In this document: positions 22,668 through 36,700 of the stretch, piece by piece | Position numbering within the stretch: the stretch's first letter is position 1 | Layout: each line of letters opens with the position of its first letter | From: Mactromeris polynyma | Taxonomy: Eukaryota > Mollusca > Bivalvia > Venerida > Mactridae | DNA length: 64,000 nt | Assembly: GCA_032209605.1 (NCBI GenBank) | Contig: JASFXZ010000014.1 | Span: 2,810,912 to 2,874,911 of the forward strand | Reading direction: 5' to 3' | Position numbers and translations under genes: made by a program | Notes under the pieces: generated by a model | Databases searched by the model: none | What the model was told of the DNA's origin: nothing | What the model saw: the letters and a program-made list of their open reading frames with translations, nothing else

Positions 22668-24085
22668 ACACGACCTTTATAGCACACAAACGGCATGACA
22701 ATTTATAAATTGAAGTACATTCCGAAATGCAAGGTCGAATTTGTAAATCTTACTATACTAAATTGACTTTCTAATTACAAAGCAATGTCAGTATCGAATA
22801 TCATTCCATGTAATATATAAAATATTAGTTCTGAGAGACACTTCCGCTCATTGTTAAAAACCTACCTGTCGTGTTAGATATCATCTTCGTCTTAAAAATA
22901 CTCGGATTACTGCTGTTCTGTTTCAATATGTTTTCTCTGTATTATTTGCATCAGTCTTATATTAGTTGTTGTGATGTTTTAGTAGCATTGCATGAATGTT
23001 TTGTATTCTTTATACGTTGTATATATGCATTACTTGTATGAGTGTATTGTTTATGTTGTTTGATAGATTGCCTCGAGTTGTTCAAAGAATTATTATTATT
23101 ATTATTATTATTGGTGCTACCTTGTGCAACGTGCATCGCTTCCGAGGTAAAACATAGCTTCGTCTGTGGTAACAATCCGCCATTTGAAAGTAACCGACCA
23201 TGCAATGACCTTTGTCGTCTTTTCTGAATAGGGGCAGAATTAAGCTTGTGAAGTTTACATCTGTATTACATGTTAAACTTATTCAAGTAACAGTAGTTAG
23301 AGATATACCTAATTATTTGTCATCTCTCGTTTGTTTAGATGACTGTCCCTTTTAATGAAAATGCCATTACATCGTTTGTTGATGTACTTTGTTGATTTTG
23401 AAATCCCCATTTGTTTTACTTTTCAACGGCTTAGTTACGTAATTTGCCGATTGCATGATTAATTATATACATTGTTGACTAGGAAACGTTTCTGTATGAG
23501 ATTTTATTCTGTAGAAGGTACTATATTACACCCACTTAATAATTATCCATAGCACGTCTATTCATGTTATAATAACAAAACTGTGTATAATGTATACATA
23601 GTGTCTACTCTGACACATACACGTTACAATCGTGGACATTTTACAAGTATTTGTTGTACGTATCATCTCCATAGAATTATATTTTTATTACCGGGTTATT
23701 TTCAGCCTCGATTATAGATATACGTACATGTATTTATTTTACTATTGAAATTCCATGGATTCGTTATCTGTCAAAATGCATAAATAACAAATTTGTTGAC
23801 ATCAAATAATGCAAATGTTAAGTAAATTACAGTGAGTGCTTCATACGATCCAAACGTTTGTCGTAATTGTCTTTTCATCTTCGGGTTTAATAACGAAAAT
23901 ACATTATTTATTAAGCCTGCATTAAAAACCACTTATCATATATAATGTTGCCTTATGAGGAGAGAAAGGAACTTTCTTAAACAAGGCTTTTATCTCTGTA
24001 TTTAACTTATATGTATTTAGTTGGTCCCTTCCAAGTAGTCTCCACGCAGTGTAACATATTTTAAGACATTGATGTCCACCACTCG
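22668..24085. repeat. Segmental duplication block C (copy 2), split by an insertion
   Basis: 22668-22830 and 23752-24085 together equal 19840-20290. The DNA between contains an (ATT)n microsatellite at 23089-23112 and otherwise nothing supported. This copy ends about 380 bp before the TATA box of the kringle gene. Confidence 0.8.
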
Positions 24086-24357
24086 TTCAATAAAAAGAAT
24101 ATGAAGCCCGCCAGAGGCTCGCTTCGTATCATTTTATTCAACTCGTTCAATAAATTCAATACTAATACAACCCTCATTCAATATCCTCAATATAGGCAGC
24201 AAAATAAACATATTTTATCCAGAATAGTATATTTTTTCAATATAATGCATTTATTTTTATGCCAAGAAAGTTGGAAGTATTGAAAATAATCGCATGTAAA
24301 AGAGAAAGCATAAGTAGCTACAGGGAACACCAAATACAGTGCCGATTTAAGATGACC

Positions 24358-24470
24358 AATTAACCAATCAGCGTCCATATTGCAAATGTTGTATAGTTGA
24401 GGAAATTGACGTTTACATTCAACTTACGCTTTGATTGGTTAACATACATTACAGAAGCCATCTATAAATA
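24358..24470 (+). promoter_or_regulatory. Core promoter of the PAN-kringle gene
   Basis: TATAAATA at 24463-24470 sits 78 bases before the start codon at 24548, which would place transcription start near 24495. CCAAT boxes lie at 24361-24368 (ACCAATCA) and inverted at 24432-24439 (GATTGGTT). Position and spacing fit a TATA-type animal promoter. Confidence 0.65.
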
Positions 24471-24547
24471 GCTACATAATTCTAACATCATTGGGTTTGC
24501 TTATTGGGTTCGTTATAGTGGTATTGTACAGGTTCTAATGTAACAAA

Positions 24548-24773
24548 ATGACTGCTTTTCGAATGATTATTTGTTATAAACAGATTGGAATGTTATTGAG
24601 TATCACTGTAGGTCTGATTCATGGGGAACATTATATTGTGTCAAATATTATGAACCAAAATGTACAGCATGTAAATAGAATATTTGTATCAACAAATGTA
24701 AAAAGTGCCATCCAATGTGCCTCGAAGTGCCGAAATGCAAATTGCACATCGTTTTCTTATGGAGAGAAGCTGG
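24548..24773 (+). CDS. Exon 1: signal peptide and PAN/apple-like half-domain
   Basis: ATG at 24548 is the first after the TATA box. Residues 1-26 form a hydrophobic leader (MLLSITVGLIHG). KSAIQCASKCRNANCTSFSY carries the C..C...C.SF.Y spacing of PAN/apple domains. The exon ends at GTAAGTAA in phase 1. The C-terminal half of a PAN domain is not found downstream, so the domain is short or an exon has been missed. Confidence 0.75.
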
Positions 24774-27700
24774 GTAAGTAAATGCTTTGTAAACGATTAG
24801 TTTTAGATTTTAGTCTTTCGATGTATATGCTAATACATGATGTCAAAATAATTACAATGCAAAATAATCGAAAAGAGTTCCATACCTATAGGCAAATGTT
24901 TTCAAATATTAAACGAAATAATTATTTAAAAAACTTGAATGATCAAATATGATCAGCGAAAGTAACATTTAGTTTTAAAATGTGTTGTGTTGTGGTGTCT
25001 ATGATGTTTCGGGTTTACATTGGAGTTTTCCTCGTTTCATTTTGTTTTGTCCAGGGTTGCCCAATGTTTGTCTATGTATGTCGAAGTAATAGTTGGGTTG
25101 GTCATTTTAAGGTTTTATTAAACGGCCGTCCTCTTCTCTATGCATTACGTACGTATTGGGTCATATATATCAGTTGAATTTCTCCAGGCTTCTTTCTTCA
25201 TTATGACAGTTTTTCATAAAACTATACTTATTGGCCTAATGGTACTTAGCATTGGGGTATAGCTACCCGTTAGATGTCACCAAGCTTCTTTCTTTATTCT
25301 GACGTCATTTGGTGATGACATCATTTGGCGATACATATGACGTCATTTGGCATTACCAAGGAGACCTTTCTCTCTATAATGCTGTTTTATAACACATCTT
25401 TATACAGAGAAAACTCCCTAGTCCGGACACTCTTTAGTCCAGAATTTTCCGACAATTTTCTCGGTCCCGTTTTCGTTCCTTCTATGCGGTATATGATAAA
25501 ATCCCCCACAGTCCGGATCCTATATTTTCGGCCCGGACGATAATTTTTCACAAAAATATGTCAGACAGTCAGTATAATGACCGGAAATTGAAGCACACAA
25601 TAGCTGTTTAATTGCCGCGGGGCGTAGACAATTAGACGTTATCGTATGCTCCGTATAGTCTGGAACAAGGTTAGAACAGGTACGAGGTTCAATAATTTTG
25701 TAAACAACACTACGAGATAAATTGGGTCGATAATGTTTTGAAAACATTCGGTAATAATCAAAGGTTTAGCGACTGATGCGATTTTTCATTAATGATATGT
25801 ATAATGCTCTTTACGATGAAAATGTAGATATGTTTACTATTGGTGAACTGTGTTTGTTTCTGCTCTTATGTGCTGACGATACTGTTTCATTTTCTTACTC
25901 AGAAGAAGGCTTGCAGAAACTGCTAAACAATTTGCATAATTATTGTGACACGTGGGGTATTAAAGTTACTATTGACAAAACAGTGGTCATGGTTTTTAAA
26001 AAAAAGGTAACAGACCGGAAAATATTGAATTGTTTTATGATAACCAAAAATTGAAACTCATTACTAAATCTACATATTTGTAACCTTATCATTCAATGGA
26101 TGCTATTATCAGACACAGAAATCACTGACACAAAATGCAAGAAAGGCATTGTTTTCGCTATTTTCTCTGTTTGAGTCAATAAATTTTGGAATAGAAGAAA
26201 AAATAAAACTTTTTGATTCTATGATTGCTTCAATTTTGAATTATGGGTGCGAAATATGGGGTTTCCACAAGGCTCTATATATAGAGAGAGTACACATGAA
26301 CTTTCCTTTGATTATTGCGCGTAAAGTGAGAATTATTAAATATTGGTGTAGAATTATGGAGAATCAAGATACACTCTTATACAAATTGTTTAACTTAGAA
26401 GATAATACTGGTAATCATGTTAATTCATGGGCAAAGAAGGTAACATTGTTGTTAGATCATCTTGGATTCTCTTACTTATGGAATGAATAACCATTATATC
26501 TCAATTTTTTAGATAATGAGTGTAACAAATTGTCTGTACGATCAATTCTATCAACAATGGTTTTCTGACGTTCAGAATATGTCAAAACTAGAGACATACA
26601 ATTTTGTTTAAATGAATTTTCATTATGAAAAATATTTGACATGTGTCAACAACGTAAACTATAGAACTGCTTTAACACGATTTAGATGCTCTTCTCATAA
26701 CTTGCTTATTGAACAAGGTCGTCAAAGAAATATTGATAGAAATCAAAGAGTTTGTGTAAAATATAACATGTATTGTAAAATGAGTACCATTTTTGCTAGT
26801 TTGTCCATATTACCGAATTGTAAGAATTGAATGTTTACCGAAATATTATTGTCAATGGCCAAAATGTGCATAAGTTCAAATTGTTATTAAATTCGTCACA
26901 ATGTAGTTTACTAAACAAATTAGCAAAATATTTTTTCTTGGCAAACCTTTATAGAGGATAATTATATTCTACGATTTTTTATTCATTTCTCCATTACAAG
27001 ACATATCTATATCAATAATAATAATATATATTATTATATGTTGTCCATACTCTATGTCTTTGTTTCTGTACTACGCGTCTTTCTTTCATGTTGAAACACT
27101 TAATGTCTATGTTTGTAAATGTTATGTGTGCATGCTTTACTCCTGTCTCATGTAATATCGCCATCTTGTCATTACTAAATTGTAAATGGCGATAAACTTG
27201 TACAAGTTAATTCATTCATTCGTTTATTGGCAAATCGGCTGTATTTAGCCTTTGGCCATTTACAATATTGTATGGCAAAGACTCGCAATTTATGCGGAAC
27301 AATTAAAACACAAGAAAAACAGTCTGTCACATGAAAATATTCTGAAATATAAAATATCAAAATTAATATCTTTCATATTATAGACACAATAAACATAAAA
27401 AAGAGCAACTTAAGAAAGAAAAACACATAGAGATAATGACATATACATCTCTGGAAGAAATAATTTGCAATTACAAATTAATATTAATTATGTACCTTAG
27501 TTGGCTATATATAATTATTTTCCAATGTATTTTTTCTGATAACAAATGCTTCAGTTATAAATTTAGCAGTATTTAGGAGGCATTTACTCTTGTTTGACTT
27601 TAATACATGATAAAATTTCTCCAAGCTTGGCCATGAAGAGTGACGAATATATTGTTTTCTCAAATCATAATATTTAGGACAGCATAATAAGAAATGATAT

Positions 27701-30700
27701 TCCGTTTCTACGACATTCTGAGTGCATATTTTACATATTCTATTTTCTCTATCAATACCAAGTAGTCTACCGGCTTCAATTTCCAAGTTATGACTGCTGA
27801 GTCTAAATTGTGTAAATCGAAATCTTAATTTATCATCTCTAATTATATCAAGATAATTTTCAAATTCAAAATTTGTTTTAAATTCACAATAGAAGCTTAG
27901 TTTCGGCATTGTGCTGATTGAACTATACCAGTCTTGAATAAATTGGTCATGTATTCTCCTTTTCATGGTTATTAAATAATGATTTCTAAAACTAAAGTAT
28001 ACATTGAAGATTGATTGTTTTTCATGATTTTTAACCAAAATTAAATAGATCTTATTTTGCTTAATATTGATAATGGGAACCTGCCAAGCTCGCCGTAAAC
28101 AGCAAAATTTGGCGTATGATATTTAACCCCAAGTTAATATGAAGTTTATCTACGTCTTTATAGTTATAAATTCCCCAAACTTCTGACCCATACAAGATGA
28201 TTGGAACTACCATTGCATCGAAAAGCGATAATTTAGTTCTAATATCTAATTTCACTTTATCAAATAAAGAAAGAAGATTATTATATGCTATAAGAGCTTG
28301 ATCATGTAGAGTTTTCACAGCTGCATTTAAATGTCCATTGTAAGTGAATTTGATCCCTAGATAAGTAAACTCGGCAACCCTTTCAATTTTTTCTCCATGA
28401 GTAAAAAAATCACAAACGTTTAATTGTTTACGTTTTTCAAATATACACATTTTTGTTTTAGAAATATTATTTTTTAGTCCCCATTTTTCAGAGTATTTAT
28501 ATACATTATCTATTTGAGATTGCAGGCTTTTAGGGTCAGTTGTGAACAAAACTATATCATCTGCAAATAATATCATATACATTGATAATAGTTCTAAATC
28601 GTTGTCAGTTAACTTGTCATAATCAATACATTCAACAATGTCATTTATAAATAAAATGAATAAAAGGGGAGATAATGGTTCTCCTTGTTTTAAACCAATT
28701 GTCACATCGAAAAAATCAGACATTTGCAAAGTACCAGACAATTTTACACAAGATTGTATATTATTATATATACATTCAAGATGGTATTTGTCATTTTACA
28801 GCTGATGCCTGATTGAATCAGTTTGATCCACAGTGCATCTCTATTTACCGTATCAAATGCTCTTTGATAGTCTATAAAAACACTGTATAATTTCGATTTT
28901 TTGTTTAAAACCTTTTGAATCATTGAATGTAATAGGAAAATGGCATCAGGCGTAGAACGACCGTCTCTAAATCCATATTGAGAATCCTTAAATGTATTTG
29001 AAGATTCACACCAATAATTAATACGATTTCTTAACAATAATGAAAATATTTTTCCTATGATATTAACTAGAGTTATTCCTCTGAAATTACTTGGATTATT
29101 CTTATCTCCCTTTTTATGAATTGGCACAATAGTACCTTTAAACCATGCCTCTGGATATACGCAATTATCATACATATAGTTGAACATTGTACATAGATAT
29201 GGTGAAATAAAATCATTAGCATCAACAAAAAAGTCTGCTACATTATTTTCATAGTCACAACTTTTATAGCGCTTAAGCATTGAAATAGTTTTGCACACTT
29301 CTTGAACAGTTATGGGTTGATCAAGTTGATCAATACTTAATATTTCATCTCTTGTTGACGAAAAATGCTCTTTGTTAAAATTACCTTCAGTTTCATTTGA
29401 AACATTTTCAAAATAATGTTTAAACTCATCAATGGATATAGTATTATTAGAATTAGCTTTTGTTTGAAATTTCTTGATATAATTCCAAAACTTACGAGGT
29501 GATTGTTTGCTCATATCGGAAACCTTTCTTTTTTCAATGTTATGATATTTTTGTTTTGCTTTACGTTTAGTTTTAACATAATCGTTTTTACAGTTCAAGA
29601 AATGCGCTTTATTTTCATTCGACATTTGAGAATTGTATCTCCTTTTATCATTATAAAATACATGTTTCGCTTGTTTACAGTTATCATCAAACCATGGTGA
29701 TTTTCTTTGTTTCTTTCTACGCTTCTTATTACTTGTAAATGTACGACCAAAACATTGAAATGAAATATCATAAACAGTATTTGAAAACATATTAACACAT
29801 TCATTAATATTATAATCATTAGACATGAGATTATCATTAATGTAATTAAATACATTAGCTTTCGAGTACACTACATTTAGGAACTCGTCCCTACGGGAAG
29901 TATCCCAAATAATTTTGTCATAAGACAAATTGTTATTTACAGGCATATCAATGTTACTACAAAATGAAAAAGTGATTGGACAATGGTCCGAAAATTCTGT
30001 AGAGTCTAACACAAGTATATCAGTAATATAATTATAACAATTTACATTTGTTACTAAATAATCAACAAGGCTCGAAACAGGTCGACCTCGAAATTTACCA
30101 TGGTAAGTACAGCAACCGTCATCCAATCGGCCATTAACAATACATAAATTATTTTCTTTACATAAGTTTAACAATTTTATGCCAAAATTATTTACGACTT
30201 TATCTTGATTCTGCCTTTCTGGTAAAATTGACGCAGTGATGAGCGTCTGTGGAACGTGTATGAATCTATTTAAGTATATATTTTGTATGAAATCAAATAA
30301 ATCTCCTGTGCGAGCGTTTCAAATCACCAGATATGAAAATGTCTCCCAAATCACTATATTTTCGGATATCTGAATTCAAACGTTCAAAAAAGTCAAATTG
30401 GTATAATGTTGAATTGTTACTTCTGTATAATGCCGAGTGCTCTGGAGGGATGTAACACACACAGAAATAAGCGTCATTGTCCGAGTTAGTTATTTTTCTG
30501 ACAATTTTAATCCATACTATACCATTATTGTCAGCATTGACAGTACTAATAAAACCAGAGAGATAACGTTTGTAATAAATTATTACTCCACCACTGTTAC
30601 GCCTAGATTTTTTATTAAAATTAGGACGTGGACAATGAATATGGTTGTAGTCATCGATATATACATTTGTAGATTTCGAAGTCCTTGTTTCTGTCAAAAA

Positions 30701-33700
30701 GATGATATCATATTCAGACACAAAGTTTAAAAAGTCACTATCATTAAGTTTTGTTTTAAGTCCCTGGATATTCCAGACGAAGAAATGTAACTGTTTTTTC
30801 TAACTGTTCCTAAATGTAACCGGAAGTAGATACATTATCCACTGTATACATTCTATTTTCGATGTAAAGCTTATCATATGAAATATATGCTGTTTTACCA
30901 TCCTGTTTTGCTTTAATCATGACGGGAATAAGATTTTTACGTCTTTCTTGTATTGCTTTTGGGAATTGTTCCCCAACACGGATTTTCAATGTATTTCTTC
31001 GTTCTTGAGATTCTTCATTAGATTCACTGGAAGCTTCTTGGTCATTTTTGTTCTTCCACCACTCCATTGATGTTTGCTTAATCATGACTTTATCAGGGTA
31101 GTGGTTGAATTTTACCACAACAGGTCTGACCTTGCCTTCGGTGTAGTGGTAGCCTAAACGATGAGCACGTTCAATTTTAATTGACTGATGAGCATCATCT
31201 ATTTCAAGATTATCTTTACAATAGTCTAACACTAATGAAGCACAATTTTCTGACCTCCTCATTTCAAACGTATTGCCCTCAAAAAATAGTAAGTTGTCCC
31301 TCATTGATCGAGCTTTCAAATCATTCAATTCTTCTGGTAGAGATTTGAGTGATTTTATATCAGTACCCATCTGAGCAATGCTTTCACGTTCACGTATCAG
31401 TGTTGACTGAAATTCACTTTGTTTTGATTTGATATCTTCGCACATTTGTGAATCATACGCCCTACTTGTTTCAACATCTGTAACTCTAGAGTTGGTTTCA
31501 CGGTTATTTACCTCCAGGGTCGTAACCCTTGTATCAATAGATGCCAGTTTATTAGACAAACAGGTAAGTTGTTGTTCAATGGAATCCAGTTTGTATAGCC
31601 GTTTGTCCATGGAATTAAGTCTCTCTAGTATCAGTTGCTGAAAATTATCGCTACCTTGCTGAGATGATGAATATTGAGGTGACTGTTGTGGATTCAGTAA
31701 TTGTTGATGTTGTTGAGGAGGTGGTGTATAAAACACACCTTGTGGTGTTTGATAATTCATCATATTATTCATATTTGCCATATTCATAGGTTGTACATTG
31801 CTCATGTTTGCCATTCCGTTCACAGAATTTGATTGTTGTGAATTAACAGACGAGGATACAGAATTTGCCTGTCGCTTTTCAGGCAGAACTATATCATTAT
31901 CAGGTGAAGACAGAGGCCTCTTACTTTTTTTAGTTTTCTTAGGCGGCATTTAATGTTCAATGTTAATGCTAATAAATATATGTATGTATGATGACCCCAG
32001 ACAATTAAAGAATGAGCAGTAAGACTGATGAAGAACGTGTGAACTACATATTGGGCGCGTTCAAACTGTAAGTAATTTGGATTACATGGTTTGTTTTGTT
32101 TACAAAATTTGACCAATAAAAAGTTGGGGTACATGTATTTGAGTATTACTGCTTGGTTAATCATGTTAATGTTTGTCTTACACTTAATCACTATCATATT
32201 GATCGCCATTGCTTATTGTACTTAAACATTTTCGTATCAGAATCTAAATCTAAATTAAAATTAGACATTATATCGGGAATGAACCTCCTGCTAAACGTCA
32301 CAGGGTTGAATTGACACTTGAGTCTAGAATAAAAATGATAAGAGAGTTTGAGTCAACTCCCAAACCAACTATAAAAGTAAGTAAGCTGAATATGAGTTGT
32401 ATAATTTGTGTGCATATATTCGCATAATTATCTTTCTTTGTTATCACAATTGATCGATTGTCATTCATTAAAGGATTCCAAGCATTAAAAAAATATTTGC
32501 TAACATAAAGATGAATAGTATTTTTCTTTGAATTAATTTAAAATGTGATTGTAAATTGTATTATGCTTTCTTTTTCAGTTTAGGGTTGGAAAATCAACAG
32601 TCAGTGATATTCTGAAGAAAAGAGATGTCTACAAATATGAATGCGAAATGTATACGTCACCTGCTAAGATAAGCGTGAACTCAGAAGCCAAGTTTGACAA
32701 ACTGAATGAACTTTTTTTGTGTTTGATTATAGTGAATAAAGAATAATAACATAATCTGATTTGTTTAATTATTAGATCATTAAAGTTAATACCTATCAAA
32801 ATCTAAAGGTGATAATAGTAATATTTTTTTAACATCGCCCATATATGAACAATGATGCATAAGCTCTGATGAGCTTTTCTGCGCCAAACAAGTACACACG
32901 AGTTGAGTTTTGCCTACGGACACCCAATGTAGAAATCCTCTCCAGTCCGGAATCCTCTCTAATCCGAACTTTTTGGTTTGTCCGAAGCGTGTTCGGATTA
33001 GGGAGATTTTCTGTACTCATTGGGTACAGTAGTATTTTTGTTTAAGGTTTCTTAATAGATTTGATTTTATTTCTATTTGTCTTTATTTTAAATTCCATTT
33101 CCTAGTATCCAATATTTGTTTAATTATTAACTACATTTTCCGGTTGACTAAACATAAAGTTATTAATTTGATATTTTATGGTTATTTCACATTTTGATAT
33201 TAATAATTTAGTTTCTGGTAGCAAGGTCAGTGTAAGGCTGTTTGTTCCTTCGTGCTGGATTATACAGTATGTCTGTTGTTATGTACGTGATGGTTGGTTG
33301 CTTTTAATGATAAGTTACTGCCTAATTAGTCAATTTATGTGTATATGTTGGAAATCAATGACCATATAGCGATTGAGTGTGAGGTTGGCTTGCCGTTAAA
33401 TCGATTTAAACCCCCAGTATTTTTATTAACAGTTCAAAGGACATGTATCGCTGTATGGTTATTATTTCTTTTTGTATTTTAAATGTATGTTAAATTTCTC
33501 CCCCTGCGCAATTTTTTTCCATCCATTAAATCCCCCCTTGGTTGTCCTCTTTGATTCTCCTAGTTATCCCTTATGGTCGGACAGGCCATTTCTTGCGCCC
33601 CGGTTCCCTTACGTATGTACGTTTGAGCCTCCTCAAGTGCCTTACGTTCGATTGATTGTGGTTTCCCGGAGGTCTGTGTGAGGAGGTACTGACTTATGTA

Positions 33701-36700
33701 TGTGGCGTTCCCTGTAGCAACTTGTTTTCTCTCTTTTGAATTAAATCATCGAAAATTCTCTAAATACCTGACACGTTTAGTATATTTCTATATTCAAAAC
33801 CATACAGGTGTATTTAAATGGTGTCCTCTGGCATTTAAAAGGTTTTGATTTAAACGTCGGTATGAAATTTTGCCGAAGCAGGCATACGTTATAACTCGCT
33901 CAAATAAAATGTTATTGTCAGTTTATGATAATAGAAATGCAATACATTTTACGAAAACCACGACTATTGCTTATTTGCTCATTCACTTTCTGCAGCCATT
34001 TTGGAACTACTTTACCACACGTTTCTTAAGAGGTCTATTTTGTTTTTAAAAATAGCCGAAGTGATCCGATTCACCGTCGCAATAAGCATTTCACACACAT
34101 TAATACCTGAATGTAAAAGTCAACGACAAACGGAAATCATTTGATATAGCTAGGATCATGTCATTTTATTATCAGTTTGTGATTAAAGAAATGCAATACA
34201 TTTTAGGAAAACCAAGACTATTGCTTATTTAGGACTTGTTTCCTAACTGTATACCGTATTTTGTACATTTAAGTCCGCCAAACGCCGGAATGTTATGCAA
34301 CAACAACAACAGAGTACACTGGCCGCCAGGCACGGACAATAAGCGGTCAAATCTGTCAGCGTTGGGACACTCAGATACCTCACAGTCATTCGTTCAGCGA
34401 AGCTTCCTCATTTCCAGATGCTACTCTAGCGGATGCAGCGAATTTCTGTCGTAACCCAAACGGAGGTAGTAAAGGAATATTTTGTCACACGACAAATCCT
34501 GATATAAAGAGGGAATTTTGTGACATCAATCCGTGTGACTTCGGTAAGTGAAGCGATACTGCTTCCTAAGAACGAAAAGGGAAACGTCATAAATGTTAGT
34601 ATATGTGTTTGTTGGTTGCCTTCATACTCAGTGAGTACTGTCCTGTTTCATTTTCACGACAAGTGTTATTATTAATAGTAAAGGCTTATATCTAGAAAAC
34701 TATTCAGTAATATTAGCTATTTTCTTACATTGGACTTGCTTAGGCATTGATGATTGAGTGAAACCTATTATTTTATCATCGGTCTGCAATTTATACTATT
34801 GCAAGACGTTCGTATAGTAACATGTAGTAATTCTGATAATGTGCTAATTTTGGCTGCGTTTCCGATGGCACTTTTAGATTACAACCATTGATGGTTTTCA
34901 CTTTTCAAGAATCTCATGTCGATGCTCTGCGGTATAATTAACGTTCAACTACTATTAACCCAATTTATTTAATGGTGTACAGCCAATTGAGAAATCATGT
35001 TTGATTGCAAAAGCTTCGTCTTCATAAAATACTTTCAATCTCTTTCAATACTGTGTCATCGTCGAAATTAGGTATTAGTAATTTTGGGGAGTTTCGTAGT
35101 CGATCCTACCATCTATTGCTAATAAATTGAACTTTGGGTATCATGAACATTTCAGAATTTCAACACAAAAGTTGTTACCATGATACACTCAAAGCTAAAG
35201 ATTATAATGGTCCGTGGAACCGAACAAGAAGTGGAAAAGAATGTCAAAGATGGGACGCTCAATCTCCACACAGTCATGCTTATACTTCATCTTCCGGCTA
35301 CCCTGACAACACGATATCAGATGCAGAGAATTACTGCAGGGATCCAAGTGACTCGGGATATACGTGGTGTTATACCTTGGGGACAGATACCATATGGGAA
35401 TCGTGTGACGTCACTTCTTGCACTAAATGTGAGCCCATTTTATGTTTGAATGAATGTTTATAATTGTCCGATCTACTACGAACTATTCATTTTGTCATTC
35501 CAAGGTACTTTACTATATATTGGGGTTGTATGTAACGACTCCCTGTCTACCGCGACAACGTGAAATCTTGCCTACGAGAATTATCATTGAAATCAATTTA
35601 TACAATCATTACTGATATTTATTGGCAGATACCACACGCAAGGGTTTACTTAGAATATATTGTTTTTGCAGGGCAGTACGGGACAAAGATATTAATAGAT
35701 CATTAACTTTTTAGATGTAAACGACAAGGGCTGCTACGAAAATGTCAGCATAGAATATACAGGAAATTGGGATGTCAGCGTTGGTAATGTCAAATGTCAG
35801 AGGTGGGATGTCCAGACTCCAAAATCTCATACGTGGAATGACCCTAACCTCTTTCCAGACGATGCTTTAGAAGACGCAGGAAACTTTTGCCGCGATCCAA
35901 ATGGCAAAGGTTCTTTGTATTGTATAGTATTGATACCAGACACCCAAAAAACGAGGATTTGTGATATTGCGAAATGTAGGTCCGATTTATTTAATGACAT
36001 TATTTAAGAACAAGCACATTTTAGAACAAATTGAGAAAGAGTAGAACATGGAATGGCATTTTAACTAAAACATTGCGCTTCCAATCGAAGAACAAAAGTA
36101 TGGCGAATGAAATGAAAATACTAAATTTAAATTAGAAGTAAATATAAATAAAACTGAAAATGATGGTTGTTGGAACAAGAAAAGAATGAACCACTATTTA
36201 AAGAGAGAAAATAAGTTTCTACGTGGAACGCCACATACATAAGATAAGTCAAGACAGCTGGCAACAATATGCCGAAACTGGGAAAGAAATAACATGAACA
36301 CGTCTATATAAAGTGAAAGAACAATACATTCAAAATAACACACGAATATAGATGTTTGATGTCTTAAATTATTGAACACGTAAATAAATTAAAAAAAAAC
36401 GAATTGAAAATTATAAAGATTGTATCCATTTGTATCTATTGTTCTTCGTATGAAATAATTTTCCAAAACTTTATGCAGGCCCACCGAACCACGTGACTTG
36501 TTATGACAGTCCGACTGTTAGATCATACATGGGTACATGGAGCAAGACAGAATCTGGAAAAGTGTGTCAAAGATGGGACAGTCTGCTGCCTCATTCTCAC
36601 AACCTTACAGCAGACATGTTTGAAGAAGATACACTTACGGACGCTGAAAATTTCTGCAGAGATCCTACTGGATCCGGAGAGTTGTGGTGTTACACAATCG

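Larger units (their letters stand above)
27205..32000 (-). mobile_element. Nearly full-length L1/Tx1-like LINE, antisense in kringle-gene intron 1
   Basis: It contains ORF1 (31949-30810) and a broken ORF2 (30799 to 27505), followed by a 3' UTR that ends in a short ATGA-repeat tail (AATTCATTCATTCG on the + strand, 27211-27224). The 5' UTR reaches at least 31990. The total of about 4.8 kb fits a complete two-ORF LINE. It faces the degenerate relative at 25.8-27.0 kb tail to tail. ORF2 carries two frameshifts and an in-frame stop, so it cannot move by itself, although ORF1 is intact. Confidence 0.85.

Noticed and set aside
22957..23205. Poly-Asn ORF on the - strand
   Set aside because: Arises from an (ATT)n microsatellite; no conserved motif.
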